Positions 40,060-50,410 of a stretch of DNA of 62,000 nucleotides are shown one piece after another; the stretch's first letter is position 1; the number at the start of each line of letters is the position of its first letter. The DNA comes from Symbiodinium natans (taxonomy: Eukaryota > Sar > Dinophyceae > Suessiales > Symbiodiniaceae), in contig CAJNDS010000247.1 in NCBI GenBank assembly GCA_905221605.1, forward strand, positions 810,638-872,637, in the 5' to 3' direction. Position numbers and translations under genes: made by a program. The notes beneath the pieces were generated by a model. That model searched no databases, was not told where the DNA came from, and saw nothing but the letters and a program-made list of their open reading frames with translations.

Positions 40060-40628
40060 GCGCGTTGACAAATGGATTGAACGCTGAAGTGTTGGTGTGA
40101 GGGTGTGAAGGTCTGATCGTGTGAGATTGTGCGGGTGTAGCGGATGCAGGTGCAGCTTTGTGCTACATCGTTCGTCGTTCGTCAATCAATGCAAGGGCTG
40201 CACCGCTGGAGGCTGCCTGGACTCATGACTCATGCAGAGGGAAAGCTGTACTTCGGCGCAGGCTCAACCAGAAGCTTCTTGACCTTGTATCCTCATAGCT
40301 AGCCCGGCACTGTTTCACAAATTCTTTGAATCATGTCCTGTGGGCATAGATATAACTAGCTTATTGTGCGCACAAGGTTGATCGAGACCTCTAATTCCCT
40401 TTATTTGCTTCCCCACGCCGCGCCACCTGTCTCAGTGCTCATGCCTCCACTGCAAACACACAGAGCAAAGCCACGTTTCCTTGGAGAGTGCATGTGAGTT
40501 CCCGTAGACTCATTCGAAGCTCTGTTACATATCATGCGCTCCTGGAGCCGACAGTGTCGAAGCAGCAGAAAATTGCAGAAGACCGCCACCTTGGCGTGGT
40601 ATTCATCACCAGCAACGACAGATCTTAG
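40060..40628. other. no supported gene
   Basis: Ordinary-composition DNA with several short open frames on both strands and no obvious repeat or splice-supported exon. Confidence 0.4.
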
Positions 40629-40853
40629 CACGTGGGCTCTAGCCGTGTGAACCTAGAAGCTAAAAAGTGCTTCAACACGCAGCTGCGCCTGTCCCGACTT
40701 CCTCCGAGGCGCCGGCTGACGCAGCAGTGCCCCAGTAAAACCAGGCATCTCCGAAAGGAGCCAACTGTGAGATACTGTGATACTATTTGCAAGCGGATAC
40801 CCCAAACGGTGTCAGAGCAATGTCGCGGGAGCACGGTCCAAGCCCGAAAGTAA
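40629..40853 (+). CDS. basic C-terminal exon, unknown product
   Basis: After AGATCTTAG it reads VNLEAKKCFNTQLRLSRLP and HLRKEPTVRYCDTICKRIP to TAA at 40,851; 74 codons, about 66 percent G/C at third positions. Arg/Lys-rich. The minus frame over 40,625-40,864 is taken as a shadow. Confidence 0.45.
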   Translation, partial: HVGSSRVNLEAKKCFNTQLRLSRLPPRRRLTQQCPSKTRHLRKEPTVRYCDTICKRIPQTVSEQCRGSTVQARK

Positions 40854-41113
40854 CGACCGTGCATCGTATTACGCCTTCAAGGGTTCCTATGTTCTCACTC
40901 CGGGCAGCGCCCATACCTCGTGCGATAGGATGAAAGACGCGACGCCCTGAATACCGCGCTAGTCGAGGCTCTTGGCCATTGGGGGTGAGGAAAGCAGAAC
41001 TCTTATTTTACCAGGGCTGCTAGAGTACTTTGGTGATTCATCCCCGAACCCTAATGGGGCCCTAACAGACCCCCTAAACACCTGTAAGCCCCAAAAGAAC
41101 ACAGGTCATGCAG

Positions 41114-41218
41114 GTCGCGCCGGCGCCCATCCATCGCGGCAACCGCCTGTCAGCGTGTTGCTGTCGCAATTCTTCACAACAAGCCCTGAAACTCTATCGG
41201 GCTGCGTATTTCATTTAA
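41114..41218 (+). CDS. 34-codon terminal exon, unknown product
   Basis: After GTCATGCAG|G it reads VAPAPIHRGNRLSACCCR to TAA at 41,216, with high G/C at third positions at its start. The preceding stretch contains CCCTAAACACC and fits an intron. A longer hydrophobic frame (40,972-41,349) overlaps it. Confidence 0.35.
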   Translation, partial: VAPAPIHRGNRLSACCCRNSSQQALKLYRAAYFI

Positions 41219-41383
41219 TGATGATGGTTGTTTTCCTTATTCTCTCCTTGGCTGGTCAAGGATTCGGCAGGGCTTTTCGGGATTTATTCTGCGGGTTTGC
41301 TCAGGGTATTCAGCGCTTCCCTTTCTTCTTCCACCTGTTTGCATTCTGATTTCCCAGATTTGGCAGTTTATTCTGACACTGCC

Positions 41384-42535
41384 GCCCCCCCCCCCCCCCG
41401 CCCTCGCCCGCCCCCAATCGTCCAAAACTCACGAACTGAAGCATCCGCAACCAAGGATCCCAAACGAAGGCCTTGAAACAAAGTACGAGCCGACAACCCA
41501 GACTTAGCAGAGCCAGCCTAAGCAGTCCTCCTAGCACCAAGATCACCCGAGCCCAGAACTTCCAGCAATGCTGGGCCCCAGCCACCCTTCCCCACTTCGC
41601 ACCCTGACGTCAACCCACCTCACCATCCACCACAGCCCACCCCAACCAGCATTACTCAACATTCAACACCAGCCCTAACGCTTGTCCACAGATCGCCAGT
41701 CCCACCAGTCCGATCCATACATCCGGTCACTACCCGCCATTCCCACCGCCATTATTCGCTGCCAGTCCCTTCCTTACCCATTCCTTACCATCCTAACTAC
41801 TACCCACCACGCATTAGGTGTTGGGGTTTGCCTTTGTTTTTTTTGTTTTTTTTTTTTTTTTTTTGGGGGGGGGGGGGGGCTCAAATACGCATACGAGATT
41901 GCACATTCATATTTACATATTCGTTCCCAATGATCATTGGAGAATCATGACTGGTATGCATCCAAAAAGATCAGCTTCTCCAATAGAATGTCACAACACG
42001 AACCCCGTTTTCCATGTCATATCTCCAGAAAATATCAAGGGAACCATTCCAGTACAGCCAGAGCACAAACAGCCTGAATGAAACAGGGCGTTTCGAGCAT
42101 ACTCGTACTTGTTGAAGTCGTATCCGCCATGCATGGTTATCTTGCAACCACTGGGGGGGGAAGCTGCCGGCTAAGCCGCATCAATGATCGTTTAAGAGGG
42201 GATTTGCAGGGTTGACGTGGTGAGATTGTGGTATATTTCGTTATAGAGCCATTTTGGCTGTAAAAAGAGTACCGTACCGTTTGGTCCAGAATACCTCGCA
42301 TATTCAAGCTTCGTGAAATTCTGGGGCAACTTGCGGAGCGGCACCGCAGGGATACTTTGCCAATGCGAAAGCACTGCAGAGTGTTAGGACATTCTAGCGT
42401 TGGGCACACCAAGGACAGTGTATGGCTGGTGACCGAAGGGACACAGTGAGTGTGGGGAATCATGTAAGCGATCAAAATGTAAGATGGTAGGCCAATCTGC
42501 TGACACTTGTTCATTCCAAGCACGGCGCTTGAAGG
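41384..42535. other. no well-supported gene; homopolymer runs
   Basis: C14-rich at 41,386-41,415. A T18 run then G14 lies at 41,846-41,879. The 13-base leader-like word at 42,247-42,259 is listed separately. Confidence 0.4.
42247..42259 (+). other. 13-base match to the core of the dinoflagellate spliced leader
   Basis: AGCCATTTTGGCT is identical to the central part of the conserved dinoflagellate leader as I remember it. The flanks do not match, and no Sm site or donor follows, so this is not an SL RNA gene. Confidence 0.3.
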
Positions 42536-42768
42536 ACGCGTGGGGCGGTTTGTGCAGGGGTTGCGTTTGGTGTGTGGATTGGTGGCACAAATGCAGGTAC
42601 ATTGTCTGTAGTGCGTGTAGTGCAAGTGAGCATGCCCAGCCAATCCGCAACACCGAAGTCAAATCGGATCCGGATCCGTCAGTGGAGCCCGCCACTCGCG
42701 CTGCTCCGCCCTCCGACCTCCCTTCCCACCCCCACACCCCACACCTCCGGACCCCCACCTCCTCGTAA
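42536..42768 (+). CDS. Pro-rich terminal coding region, unknown product
   Basis: After CTTGAAG|G a frame reads WGGLCRGCVWCVDWWHK and then NTEVKSDPDPSVEPATRAA with a Pro/His-rich tail to TAA at 42,766. The last 45 codons are mostly G/C at third positions. It may be one exon or two (AG|GTACAT to GCAAG, 30 nt). Confidence 0.4.
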
Positions 42769-43009
42769 ATATTAGGGTCTTTTGCGCCACAGCTGATGAT
42801 CATAGACTTGGAAATGAAGGTGAAAGGAATGAGCGGAGTGAATAAGTGAGCCGAACAAGCGAAATAAAGTGTTTTCACATTGCTCTCTTCACTCCAGAAG
42901 GCACCGTGAGAATACTATTAAAAGACCATTTCCCATCGCCGCCCTTCCTCACCATTCCTACCATGCCCCACCATTAATCCCAGCATGCCAGGCATCACAC
43001 GCCAGTGCC

Positions 43010-43062
43010 CGCGATTCCCACCATTCCCACCATTCCCACCATTCCCACCATTACCCGAAACG
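43010..43062. repeat. (ATTCCCACC)n
   Basis: Five units of ATTCCCACC in a row. A frame through it reads HHSHHSHH and is probably not coding. Confidence 0.9.
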
Positions 43063-43169
43063 CCCCCGCGCACCATTCCCGAAAGCACCAAAATCAACAG
43101 AATCAATTCCTAGTACAAATCGATTCTTTCACTCATCTTGTGTAGGCCAGGCGGTAAATCACGGCTTCC

Positions 43170-43310
43170 GCCCCTCAACCCCCAAACGTATCAACCCCCA
43201 AATGACCCTAAACCTTGAAGCCCCCTCAGCGTAAGACCCTAAACTGCCTAAGCCCTAACCCCTAAACCCTAAACCCTATAAGCCCTGAACCCTGAACCCT
43301 GAACACCCCG
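43170..43310 (-). repeat. CCCTAAAC-like scattered units
   Basis: Degenerate telomere-like words (CCCTAAACTG, CCCTAACCCC, CCCTGAACC) over about 140 bp. Confidence 0.7.
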
Positions 43311-43834
43311 AAGCGCCCGAACCATCTAAGTCGAGAGACTCCACGAGGCAATGGATCCCCGAGTTGGCCAGAAGCCCTCACCGGAAAAGATAGTTACAGT
43401 TTAGTAGAACTCCCAAAGCCCCCCAAACTGCGAAAAAGACAGATAGTTGTTCACAGCACCGCGTAAACTTTCTAGGCCCTGCCAAAAAAACCGTGCAAAA
43501 AACCCTCGCCCAACAAAAGCAAGACAGTCAAGCACCCAAACCCTAAACCCCAATAGAGTCGCGCCAGGCAGACGGCTCGGATCCAAGCCCCAGGGCCCCC
43601 ACAGCTGGTGCAGCCCTGCGGGGCCGCGGGCTTGGCGTTGTAGGATTTTTGAGGTGTGGGGTTTGGGGTTGAGGGTTGAGGGTTTTTTGGGCATAGAAGT
43701 TGGGGCTGAGGGTTTAGGGTGTAGGGATGAGTTGGGTCGGGGCGCACGGCCCAAGGTCGAGGGTCTTTTTGGATTGAAGGGCTTGGTGGGTTCTTTGGGA
43801 GTGGGCAGTCGTGATCTTGGAGTGCACGGCTAAG

Positions 43835-44091
43835 CCAACATCCAGTATATTGAGGCAGCCCGAAGCAACACACACTGCGGCATTCCGAACTATGACAACG
43901 CCAACATCTGCAAGCGAAGCGATCGGGCGCGAGACCTCTTGAGTAGGCCTAGATCAGCGCCTTCCGTTCACACTTTCGGAGAACAGTTGCTTTATACAAC
44001 CCGGTTCCTTCGAGGCCTTTCACTCGGCCGCTCCCTCCGCTCTGAGCTCAGTGAATACGCCAGTCGGGCTGGTGACGTTCCATTGCTTTGA
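43835..44091 (+). CDS. 84-codon coding piece, unknown product
   Basis: After GCACGGCTAAG it reads ANIQYIEAARSNTHCG, YDNANICKRSDRARDLL and SVHTFGEQLLYTTRF to TGA at 44,089. It has about 63 percent G/C at third positions. This is one of the most protein-like stretches in the window, but no domain is recognised. Upstream, 43,640-43,735 carries TTTGGGG/TTTAGGG-like DNA that fits an intron. Confidence 0.5.
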
Positions 44092-44128
44092 CTTCCAAGG
44101 GAGGGTGAGCCCTGAAGAATGTTCAAAG

Positions 44129-45302
44129 GGCTTTTCTTGCCAGAGTGCCAGATGCGGGTTCCTGCTCTGGTCGGAAAAGCAGGGCACACCAAGGAAACGT
44201 GGGTATGTCACTTGCGCCGAACTGTAGAGCGGTAGCCGCGTTCAGGGATCTCCTGTTGTTGCTCCTTCTGTTTCCCTGGTTGCATTGCTGTCTGGCTGGG
44301 AGCAATGCGAACTCTATCATGCAAGGTGCAAGGTACGCTTGCCTTCCAGGTTGTTGCCAGTCACACCAAATCACCAAATCTAGCGTTCTTTCAAGGTGTT
44401 CGACAACAGCAAGTGTAAGACATGCTTGGCGTTGGCAACTTTCCCTGGACCAGGCTTACCAGCGGCAAGCTGCTCCGCAGCCCCAACCTGTGCCACACGC
44501 ACCGCAGCAGAATGCAGCTTGGATGTTACAGACTTCGGGTGGGCTTGCCTGTGCTACTTCCATCTGGGTCCGAAATCCCCAAATCCCTAAGGCCCTGGAC
44601 CCCTATATCCTGCTGGTCGTAGTGTACTTGAAGGTTCATGGTACTTACTAACCAATTATAACTGGGCTTATAACTTATAACCCTACTTATAATTGGGATA
44701 ACCCCTATAAGGCCCTTTAAAGGTATTATAAGTAGGGTTATAAGTACAGTTATAATTGGTGAGTAAGTACCATGAACCTTCAAGTATATTGCTCTTCGGT
44801 GCAAGAACTCCCTGTCAGGCCGTGAACATGGGCCAAGCACAGCCGCGGCAGGTGGGAGACGGCTCTCTGATCCCCTCTCATCGCCTTGCCCTGGTGCTCT
44901 TGGTGTGTTCTTATAGGTATGCTCTTAAACGGTGCTCTCTCACACACTGTTTGTAGTCTGCCCCCCCCGGCGAATCTTCTCCTGGTCCGATGTGCTTAGT
45001 CCCAAAATCTGCTTTGGCGACAGGTGGGCTGGGTCAACCATGCCTCCCCCGCGGCCCACGCGCATGCCTCCTTCACCGCAGCGCCTCCAGGTACTCTTTT
45101 TGGCTCTTCGGTGTCTTTTTTGCTCTGCATATTGCTATCCAGGTGTAGTCGTTCTGAGCACCTCGGTAGGCTGGTGCGTACCGTTACGTCAGACCTTGTT
45201 GATGCTGCTTTCGGTCCTAGTATTCGTGTTATTGGTTGTTATAACCCATGCAGATGCTTGTGTTACTTGACATCCGTGTGTTACCCGTGCGAGCCGACAT
45301 GA
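44129..45302 (+). CDS. candidate gene with membrane segment, carrying element D1
   Basis: Exon 44,129-44,633 (TTCAAAG|G) is open for 168 codons, the longest such + stretch. It holds FRDLLLLLLLFPWLHCC (membrane helix or signal anchor) and a Gln/Pro-rich part. Element D1 follows as a phase 0 intron, then exon 44,785-44,851 (ALRCKNSLSGREHG) and exon 44,917-44,999 (TTATAG|G, phase 1, TAG; NGALSHTVCSLPP). Further open pieces at 45,024-45,302 (LVRTVTSDLVDAAFG) may be an alternative end. No family is recognised. Confidence 0.45.
44634..44784 (+). mobile_element. family D inverted-repeat intron element, copy D1
   Basis: TTGAAGGTTCATGGTACTTA and its reverse complement TAAGTACCATGAACCTTCAA bound a hairpin with CTTATAACCCTACTTATAA arms. 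The donor AAG|GTTCAT and acceptor CTTCAAG| lie inside the terminal repeats. 151 nt. Confidence 0.75.
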
Positions 45303-46012
45303 AACCCTAGCACTTCTTCTATGTGCATGCATTTGCGACGTGTACTGCTCTAGCACACTTATTGCGATGTGGCATCACGGCAGTACCACGCCACTGCTAT
45401 GTCACAACTGCCACCACATCCATTGCAGCCCATCCTTGTTGTCCTTGCCTCAACAATCACTTCTGCAGTCCTGCTAGGTTGCCTGGGCTTCGTAGGGTTG
45501 AGGTTAGGACCCCACCCTGGCAGATAGCAGATTAGCAGTGTCGCAGGGTACGCTGCGCCGCCGGCTCCCGTGGGGTGCCACCCGTTGATGCCCCAGATGG
45601 CTTGAGTTGGCCGTCCGTGGCTAGCACACTCAATAGGGTTATAGGGTTATAGGCTTTAGGGTTCAGGGTTTTAGGGTTTAGAGCCTTTAGATCTGCAGAT
45701 CTGGACAGCTTCCTAACACAGAGGGCGGGTTCAAGGATCGGGGGCAGGATTGGGTTGAAGGCCGCGAGAGCAATCGACATACCGCACAGATCACGACATG
45801 TCTTCGGCATGCTTTGGTTATCGTGCTCGTCATGTCCACACGGCCGACGTTGTCTTTGCTTGGCAGCAGTTCGTCTTTGGCTTGCGATGTCAGTAATTAT
45901 GATTATGACCCTACGTAGAACTTTCAGCGACATGATCTAGACTCTGACTACTTTCTTGAGCTGGGCATGATGAGAAAATTCCACATGCTTTGAGAGATGA
46001 TGCGGCCATTAG
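45303..46012. other. no well-supported gene
   Basis: Open frames on both strands and telomere-like words at 45,630-45,685. I could not fix exon borders. Confidence 0.35.
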
Positions 46013-46162
46013 CAGCTAACAGTGACACTGGTTGCGTTGATCAAGCAGTACCTCTGGAAGTGGGTGTTGTCCGAAGGTCCTTGCAAGAAGTGTTGCGCAG
46101 AAGATATCTTTGCATACCATGTGGTTGTTCGCGAAGGATCCGTGCGAGAAGGTTGTTTCTGA
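46013..46162 (+). CDS. 49-codon terminal exon, unknown product
   Basis: After GGCCATTAG it reads TLVALIKQYLWKWVLSEG and CKKCCAEDIFAYHVVVRE to TGA at 46,160. A second frame with its own ATG at 45,997 is open for 64 codons, but its peptide looks less natural. Confidence 0.4.
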   Translation, partial: QLTVTLVALIKQYLWKWVLSEGPCKKCCAEDIFAYHVVVREGSVREGCF

Positions 46163-46455
46163 TAAAAAAACCCAAGAACCGTCTTAGGTGAAGAGACTGA
46201 GCGAATCTAGGTGTAAGACAAGGAGAAGATGAGAACAGTCGTTCCTTGAATTAGCCCTTTTGCTTGTGATTCGGCGGTAGAAGAGGACCTGACCTCAGTG
46301 CCCGAGAAAGTAAAAACGTGCGAACGGGGCTAGCGTTTTCAGATGTTTTCAGGATAAAGGCGGGCTTTAGGGCTTACAAGGGGTTTCGATCAGCCACCGC
46401 ATGAAAGATGACTCAGACGCCGGATCCGGGTTTCCATAGTGACGGGTTATCGCAG

Positions 46456-46836
46456 GTCGCCTCTTCCAGCGAAGACCTTCGGTACTGTGCGTGCGTCTGA
46501 GCAGACTCTGATGCCACAAAACCTTACTTCCCAAAGAGCCCAATACTCCATTAAGGAATATGCTATACCTTAAATCATAATAAGGATCCCTATATAATTT
46601 AAGGTATCCCTTAATTAAGGGGCATTGGGCTCTCTGGGTTGAGCCTCCTGTATGAGCTCCGAACCCTCGTTCCTCCTGCAATCAAACTCTGGCTTTCTTG
46701 TGAACTTATGTTTTGTTTCAATAGCACCCACAGAATGGTTGATCCATTGATGTTTACAGTTTCTGAGGGGAGTATGGTGAAAGCCTTGTACAAAGCCCAC
46801 CCTCCCGCACAAGTCCAGTGTAGCCCTGACATATAA
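46456..46836 (+). CDS. candidate two-exon gene carrying element C1
   Basis: Exon 46,456-46,537 (TATCGCAG|G) reads PLPAKTFGTVRASEQTL. Exon 46,657-46,836 (CTGTATGAG, TAA) reads VPPAIKLWLSCELMF and SEGSMVKALYKAHPPAQ. Phase 0 on both sides with a GC donor (AAAGA|GCCCAA) and a 119-nt intron that is element C1. The minus frame over 46,367-46,681 is considered a shadow. Confidence 0.45.
46532..46644 (+). mobile_element. family C inverted-repeat intron element, copy C1
   Basis: CCAAAGAGCCCAATACTCC at the left pairs with GGCATTGGGCTCTCTGGG at the right, with TACCTTAAAT/ATTTAAGGTA arms inside. The same architecture occurs at 51,889-51,990. Confidence 0.75.
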
Positions 46837-46839
46837 AGC

Positions 46840-47270
46840 CTAAAAACCCTATAAACCCTACAAACCAGCAAGCGTCTCGTAGCCCCAAATCCCAAGACCC
46901 CTCGACGCGCCTACACAGTTTGGGTTTGGGGCCAGGGTGCCTGAAGACTCCACAAGAGTGCCAATGGTACCATCCCAGAAGCCTGAAGACTACGCAGTGG
47001 CCCCACGAACCACGGAGGGGGAGAGGGAAACCCTAAAGCCAAAGATAAAACAAGCCGAACCAAACCCGAACCCTCAACCCTAAACCCACCACGAACCACG
47101 TGAGGGGGTGGGGGGCAGAGGGGAAGGGGGAGTGGGGGAAGATGCTCCCCATAGAGTCTTACATCCATAAGCCCCGTATGAGCATTTCCCAAAATAGCAG
47201 GCCCCTTACACCCCCGAATGCTCCAGTCCAATCCTGACTATTCGAACCTCCACAAACCCTAAACCCTAAA
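46840..47270. other. no well-supported gene; CCCTAAAC-like words
   Basis: Degenerate telomere-like units occur at 46,838-46,865, 47,060-47,090 and 47,253-47,279. Open frames are on both strands. Confidence 0.4.
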
Positions 47271-47298
47271 CCCCAAACCATTCCTCAGGCCCTCGGCG

Positions 47299-47428
47299 GG
47301 GTCTGCAGCGGCGCCTCCCGGCGCCCCCACACGATGTCAGGCCGGGGAACTGCAAAAGCTGCCTTCTGTAGGGGCTGGAGTGTTTGGGGTGTCAAAGTTC
47401 CTGAGAATGGGCTTACTGTTCTGAATGC
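47299..47428 (+). CDS. possible coding piece, two frames open
   Basis: After GGGTCTGCAG one frame reads LPAPPHDVRPGNCKSC to TAG at about 47,366; another reads AGELQKLPSVGAGVFGV to TGA at about 47,424. Third positions are G/C-rich in both. Confidence 0.3.
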
Positions 47429-47640
47429 TCAAGTGGCACTTGCTTTGCAGTAGGGCGATGCAGGGCAACTGACGTCCTTAGGTTTTTGGGGTCTATCGTT
47501 TTGTTGGTGTTGGCAGCTGTTGGCTGTAGTGACGGGGTCAGGGCGGTCAGGGGCTCTGATCGGAGTAGGTATGGAGAAGGCAGGAAGGTGCCATAAGGTG
47601 CCTTTCTTAGAACCCTTAACCTAAAACCTACCTTACTCAG

Positions 47641-48303
47641 TGGATGCAGGTCCGGGTCCATCCACGGATGAGTGCAGCCTCCCAGTCGGGCGCACAGTGG
47701 CCACTGCCTCTAGCAGCCTGCTTGTCAAAAGGGACGCATCAGAAAACTAGAGCAGGCCGGGTTTCTCTGCACCATTTCGCAATGCTGGCCATGTGCACCC
47801 TTTTCCAGGGTGCAAGCATCCCCGACTCTGACGTCACCACGGCGCGCAGGCTCACTTGCAGTGTAGGCTCTGCACGAAACGATGGTCAGCAAACGTCAGA
47901 TAGACACACACACACACATGATATCCCTGGCAGGCTCGCCACCGAAGACAAGCCCAACAGTCACAGAGGCCGTGCTCAGCCAAAGCTGCCTAAAGCTCTG
48001 CCACGGCCAATCTTGGGTAAGACACCTCCACAGGCATGTCTTTCACGGGTTTGACTCTGTTGATGCTTCTTGTTGTGCTGTGGAAGCAGGGAAGCACTCA
48101 GCAGTCCCAAAATAAGAGCTTCCCACCTTTGCGGCCTTGAAGGCGAGTCTTCTGCACAAGTCTTCGCGCATGCGATATTCATCCGCAGGCGCGTGCTGGA
48201 ACTACCACATTCATGGGGTAATGGGGATGCCCCCGTCGTATTCACAAAGCCGGCTGCGCGTGGGCTTTCTGACGAGGCCCTTGTGGGTAAAGCTCGCCTC
48301 TGA
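47641..48303 (+). CDS. candidate gene in two coding pieces, unknown product
   Basis: ATG 47,644 (after ACTCAG) is open for 136 codons to TGA at 48,052, with about two thirds G/C at third positions early on (HPRMSAASQSGAQWPL). A second piece after GAAGCAG|G, 48,090-48,303, reads EGESSAQVFAHAIFIRRR and KPAARGLSDEALVGK. The donor linking them is not fixed. They may be one gene or two. Confidence 0.45.
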
Positions 48304-48351
48304 GACCTTCTGGTTGGTAAGGAAAAGAAATCGGGGTTGGTCTTAACGGTC

Positions 48352-48428
48352 TGGGAAATTATTTAGGGTGCCTGTGGAGTTTAGAAGTGAAATATAGGGT
48401 CATCTTGCGAAATTATTTAGGGTTCCAA
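48352..48428. repeat. two copies of GAAATTATTTAGGGT
   Basis: The word recurs 53 bp apart (about 48,356 and 48,409) before a (TA)n microsatellite. Confidence 0.75.
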
Positions 48429-48539
48429 TATGTATGTATATGTATATATATATATATACATATATTTCTTTTTGGGTTTTGAAGGGAAATATAGGTATGT
48501 TACATCAAGTACCAATTACCAGGACGCAACTTCGAGAAG

Positions 48540-48641
48540 GGCCAGGCCAATGTCGCCACGGCCCGGGGCTCGGCGCTCTCAGTCTTTCAGCGCTCGAATG
48601 TTGAAGAAGTCGCTACCTCATGCCCTCCCCCCCCCCTATAG
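48540..48641 (+). CDS. 33-codon coding piece between microsatellites
   Basis: After TTCGAGAAG|G it reads ANVATARGSALSVFQRSN and EEVATSCPPPP to TAG at 48,639, with a very high share of G/C at third positions. (TA)n DNA flanks it on both sides (48,430-48,470 and 48,655 on), so it is probably an exon between microsatellite-rich introns. Confidence 0.45.
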   Translation, partial: GQANVATARGSALSVFQRSNVEEVATSCPPPPL

Positions 48642-48654
48642 AACCTTTTATACA

Positions 48655-48703
48655 TATTTTCACGTGTATGTATGTATATACATTTACATATATATACATA
48701 TAC

Positions 48704-48734
<31 letters not shown>

Positions 48735-48948
48735 CATATACATGTTGATCTCACCCCCCCTACGACCGACGATATATATATATATATATCTAGATAGATA
48801 GATATATATATATATATATAGACATACATACATATGTATATATACATATTATGCGTTTTACTTAATTATTATTTCTTTGTTTATTTATTATGCATATAAT
48901 TTATTTACTTCTGCCTCATGCATATGCATATACATGTATATATCTATA

Positions 48949-48984
<36 letters not shown>

Positions 48985-49063
48985 TGTATGTATGTATGTA
49001 TGTATGTATGTATGTATGTATGTATACATGTATTTATGTGTGTATATATATATATATATGTTT
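48655..49063. repeat. TA-rich and (TATG)n microsatellites
   Basis: Several (TA)n blocks, TAGATAGATAGA, and (GTAT)18 at 48,955-49,025. Confidence 0.9.
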
Positions 49064-49178
49064 TTGTAGGGGGGGCCATTAGTAAGAATTCAAGTGCGGG
49101 GGATCCCTCAGCCCGAAGACCGGGCTACACCAGCTCAAGAGTTCTGAGAAGTCCCCTAAACCCTAAACCCGTGTCCAC

Positions 49179-49424
49179 ATGGACTTCGCGCGTCGCCTGG
49201 AAGCGGAGGTGCTGACCACGCAGGAGCCGGCGCCGTCCCAGCACGGGCCTTAGCTAATATAGGGGTCGGAAAAAATCTACCAATAGTATTCCCTATCTTA
49301 TGGTTCCTTTGTAAAATTATACGATAATAACCCCCCAAAATCCTGTTCTAATTATTAAAGCCCCTATAGCAGGCAAATCCTGCTTTTGGGGGCTTTTTCA
49401 TTTAGGGCTAGCCATTGATGTTGC
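49179..49424 (+). CDS. first exon with ATG followed by element A4
   Basis: ATG 49,179 opens DFARRLEAEVLTTQEPAP, with nearly every third position G or C. It lies directly after CCCTAAACCCTAAACCC. A GC donor (ACGG|GCCTTA) at 49,248 and GCAG|G acceptor at 49,373 give a 125-nt intron equal to element A4. The continuation reads ILLLGAFSFRAS to TGA at about 49,416, or continues in another frame. Confidence 0.5.
49248..49372 (+). mobile_element. family A inverted-repeat intron element, copy A4
   Basis: CTAATATAGGGGTCGGAA at the left, TATTCCCTATCTTATGGTTCC and ATACGATAATAACC inside, TTCTAATTATTAAAGCCCC and TATAG at the right. It is the copy closest to A3. Confidence 0.75.
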
Positions 49425-49578
49425 TGCAAAGGGCTTTTCTCACTGCATGACTTGACAGTGCAGCCTGTTCTGTGGAGCACCGGAGACATGTTGCCGTTCA
49501 GGTGAACTTCATCCAACCCAGACGGGTGATGAGTTCGGTTTTGGGCCTTTTTGTTCTGGGTTAGGGTTGGTAGCAGAG

Positions 49579-50224
49579 TTCAACTCGAAGGCTAGCCTGG
49601 AGGCCCCTCCCCCACGTTACCGCGATCGTTGGCACAGCAAGAGCCATGTTGGAGGGTCTCGTGCTGTGTTCTGTTGTTGTGCACAGCCCAGCTTCCTAGG
49701 CCCTTTCTTGGAGAGTATTCCCATCTTACAGCTCAGTTTTGGTGAAGTCCACACCTCTTTACCTCCTGAAGAGGCCTGCTCAGCGGCCAGTGCCCAAAGC
49801 AGGCCAGCCGGAGCACAGCACAGATCTTGCGCTCTCTGATTTCCTCACTTCGGAGCTAAGTCGCCAAACTCCCGGTACTCCCGTCTTCCATGCGGCTTTG
49901 GATTTCGAGCCCAAGAGGCTTAACATTGGCACTCTAAGCTGGAGAACCCTCACAAGCGTATACACCCTCTGAAAGGCTAAAATACTTGGGATGTGCCCCC
50001 TTATACTAAGAGTCCTTCTAGTACCCCCTATCATAATCCCTATGAAGGACTCTTAGTATAAGGGGAAGCATCCGGAAGCGGAAGCTCCCCCAAAGGCTCC
50101 TGAAACCCGAGCTCCCGCCTGCGCCTGCGCAGGTGTCCGCGGAGCCTATCGCAGCAGCTCCAGCAGCTCCTCCCTCGATGGGTCTCCGAGGAGCCAACGG
50201 TTGCCAAGTTATGGTGCACACGGG
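49579..50224 (+). CDS. candidate four- or five-exon gene carrying element B3
   Basis: Exons are 49,579-49,655, 49,732-49,859, 49,939-49,989 and 50,079 onward. Phases match: 2/2, 1/1, 1/1. Peptides include EAPPPRYRDRWHSKSH, VKSTPLYLLKRPAQRP and AYTPSERLKYL. The 49,989|50,079 junction is element B3 with donor TTGG|GATGTG. In the last exon the sense starts as EAPPKAPETRAP and near 50,114 is better continued one frame over as VSAEPIAAAPAAPPSMG, an Ala/Pro linker, so a one-base shift is likely. It ends in TTTAGGG-like DNA at 50,224. Confidence 0.45.
49988..50073 (+). mobile_element. family B inverted-repeat intron element, copy B3
   Basis: GGGATGTGCCCCCTTATACT and AGTATAAGGGGAAGCATCC form the ends; AGAGTCCTTC and GAAGGACTCT form the inner arms. 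The intron is 49,990-50,078 (89 nt). Confidence 0.75.
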
Positions 50225-50410
50225 GGTTTAGGGTTTTAGGGTTTGAATTAGGGTTTAGGGTTTATGGTTTCGGGCTTAGGTTTAGGGTTTAGGGGCGCTG
50301 GGCTTAGGGTTTGGGGGCGTTGGGTTTCGGGTGTAGGCGGGAGCATATTCAGGTCGCAAGCTCACCTTCAACCTGCCAAAAACCATCCCAACGCCCTATA
50401 TACAAAGCCC

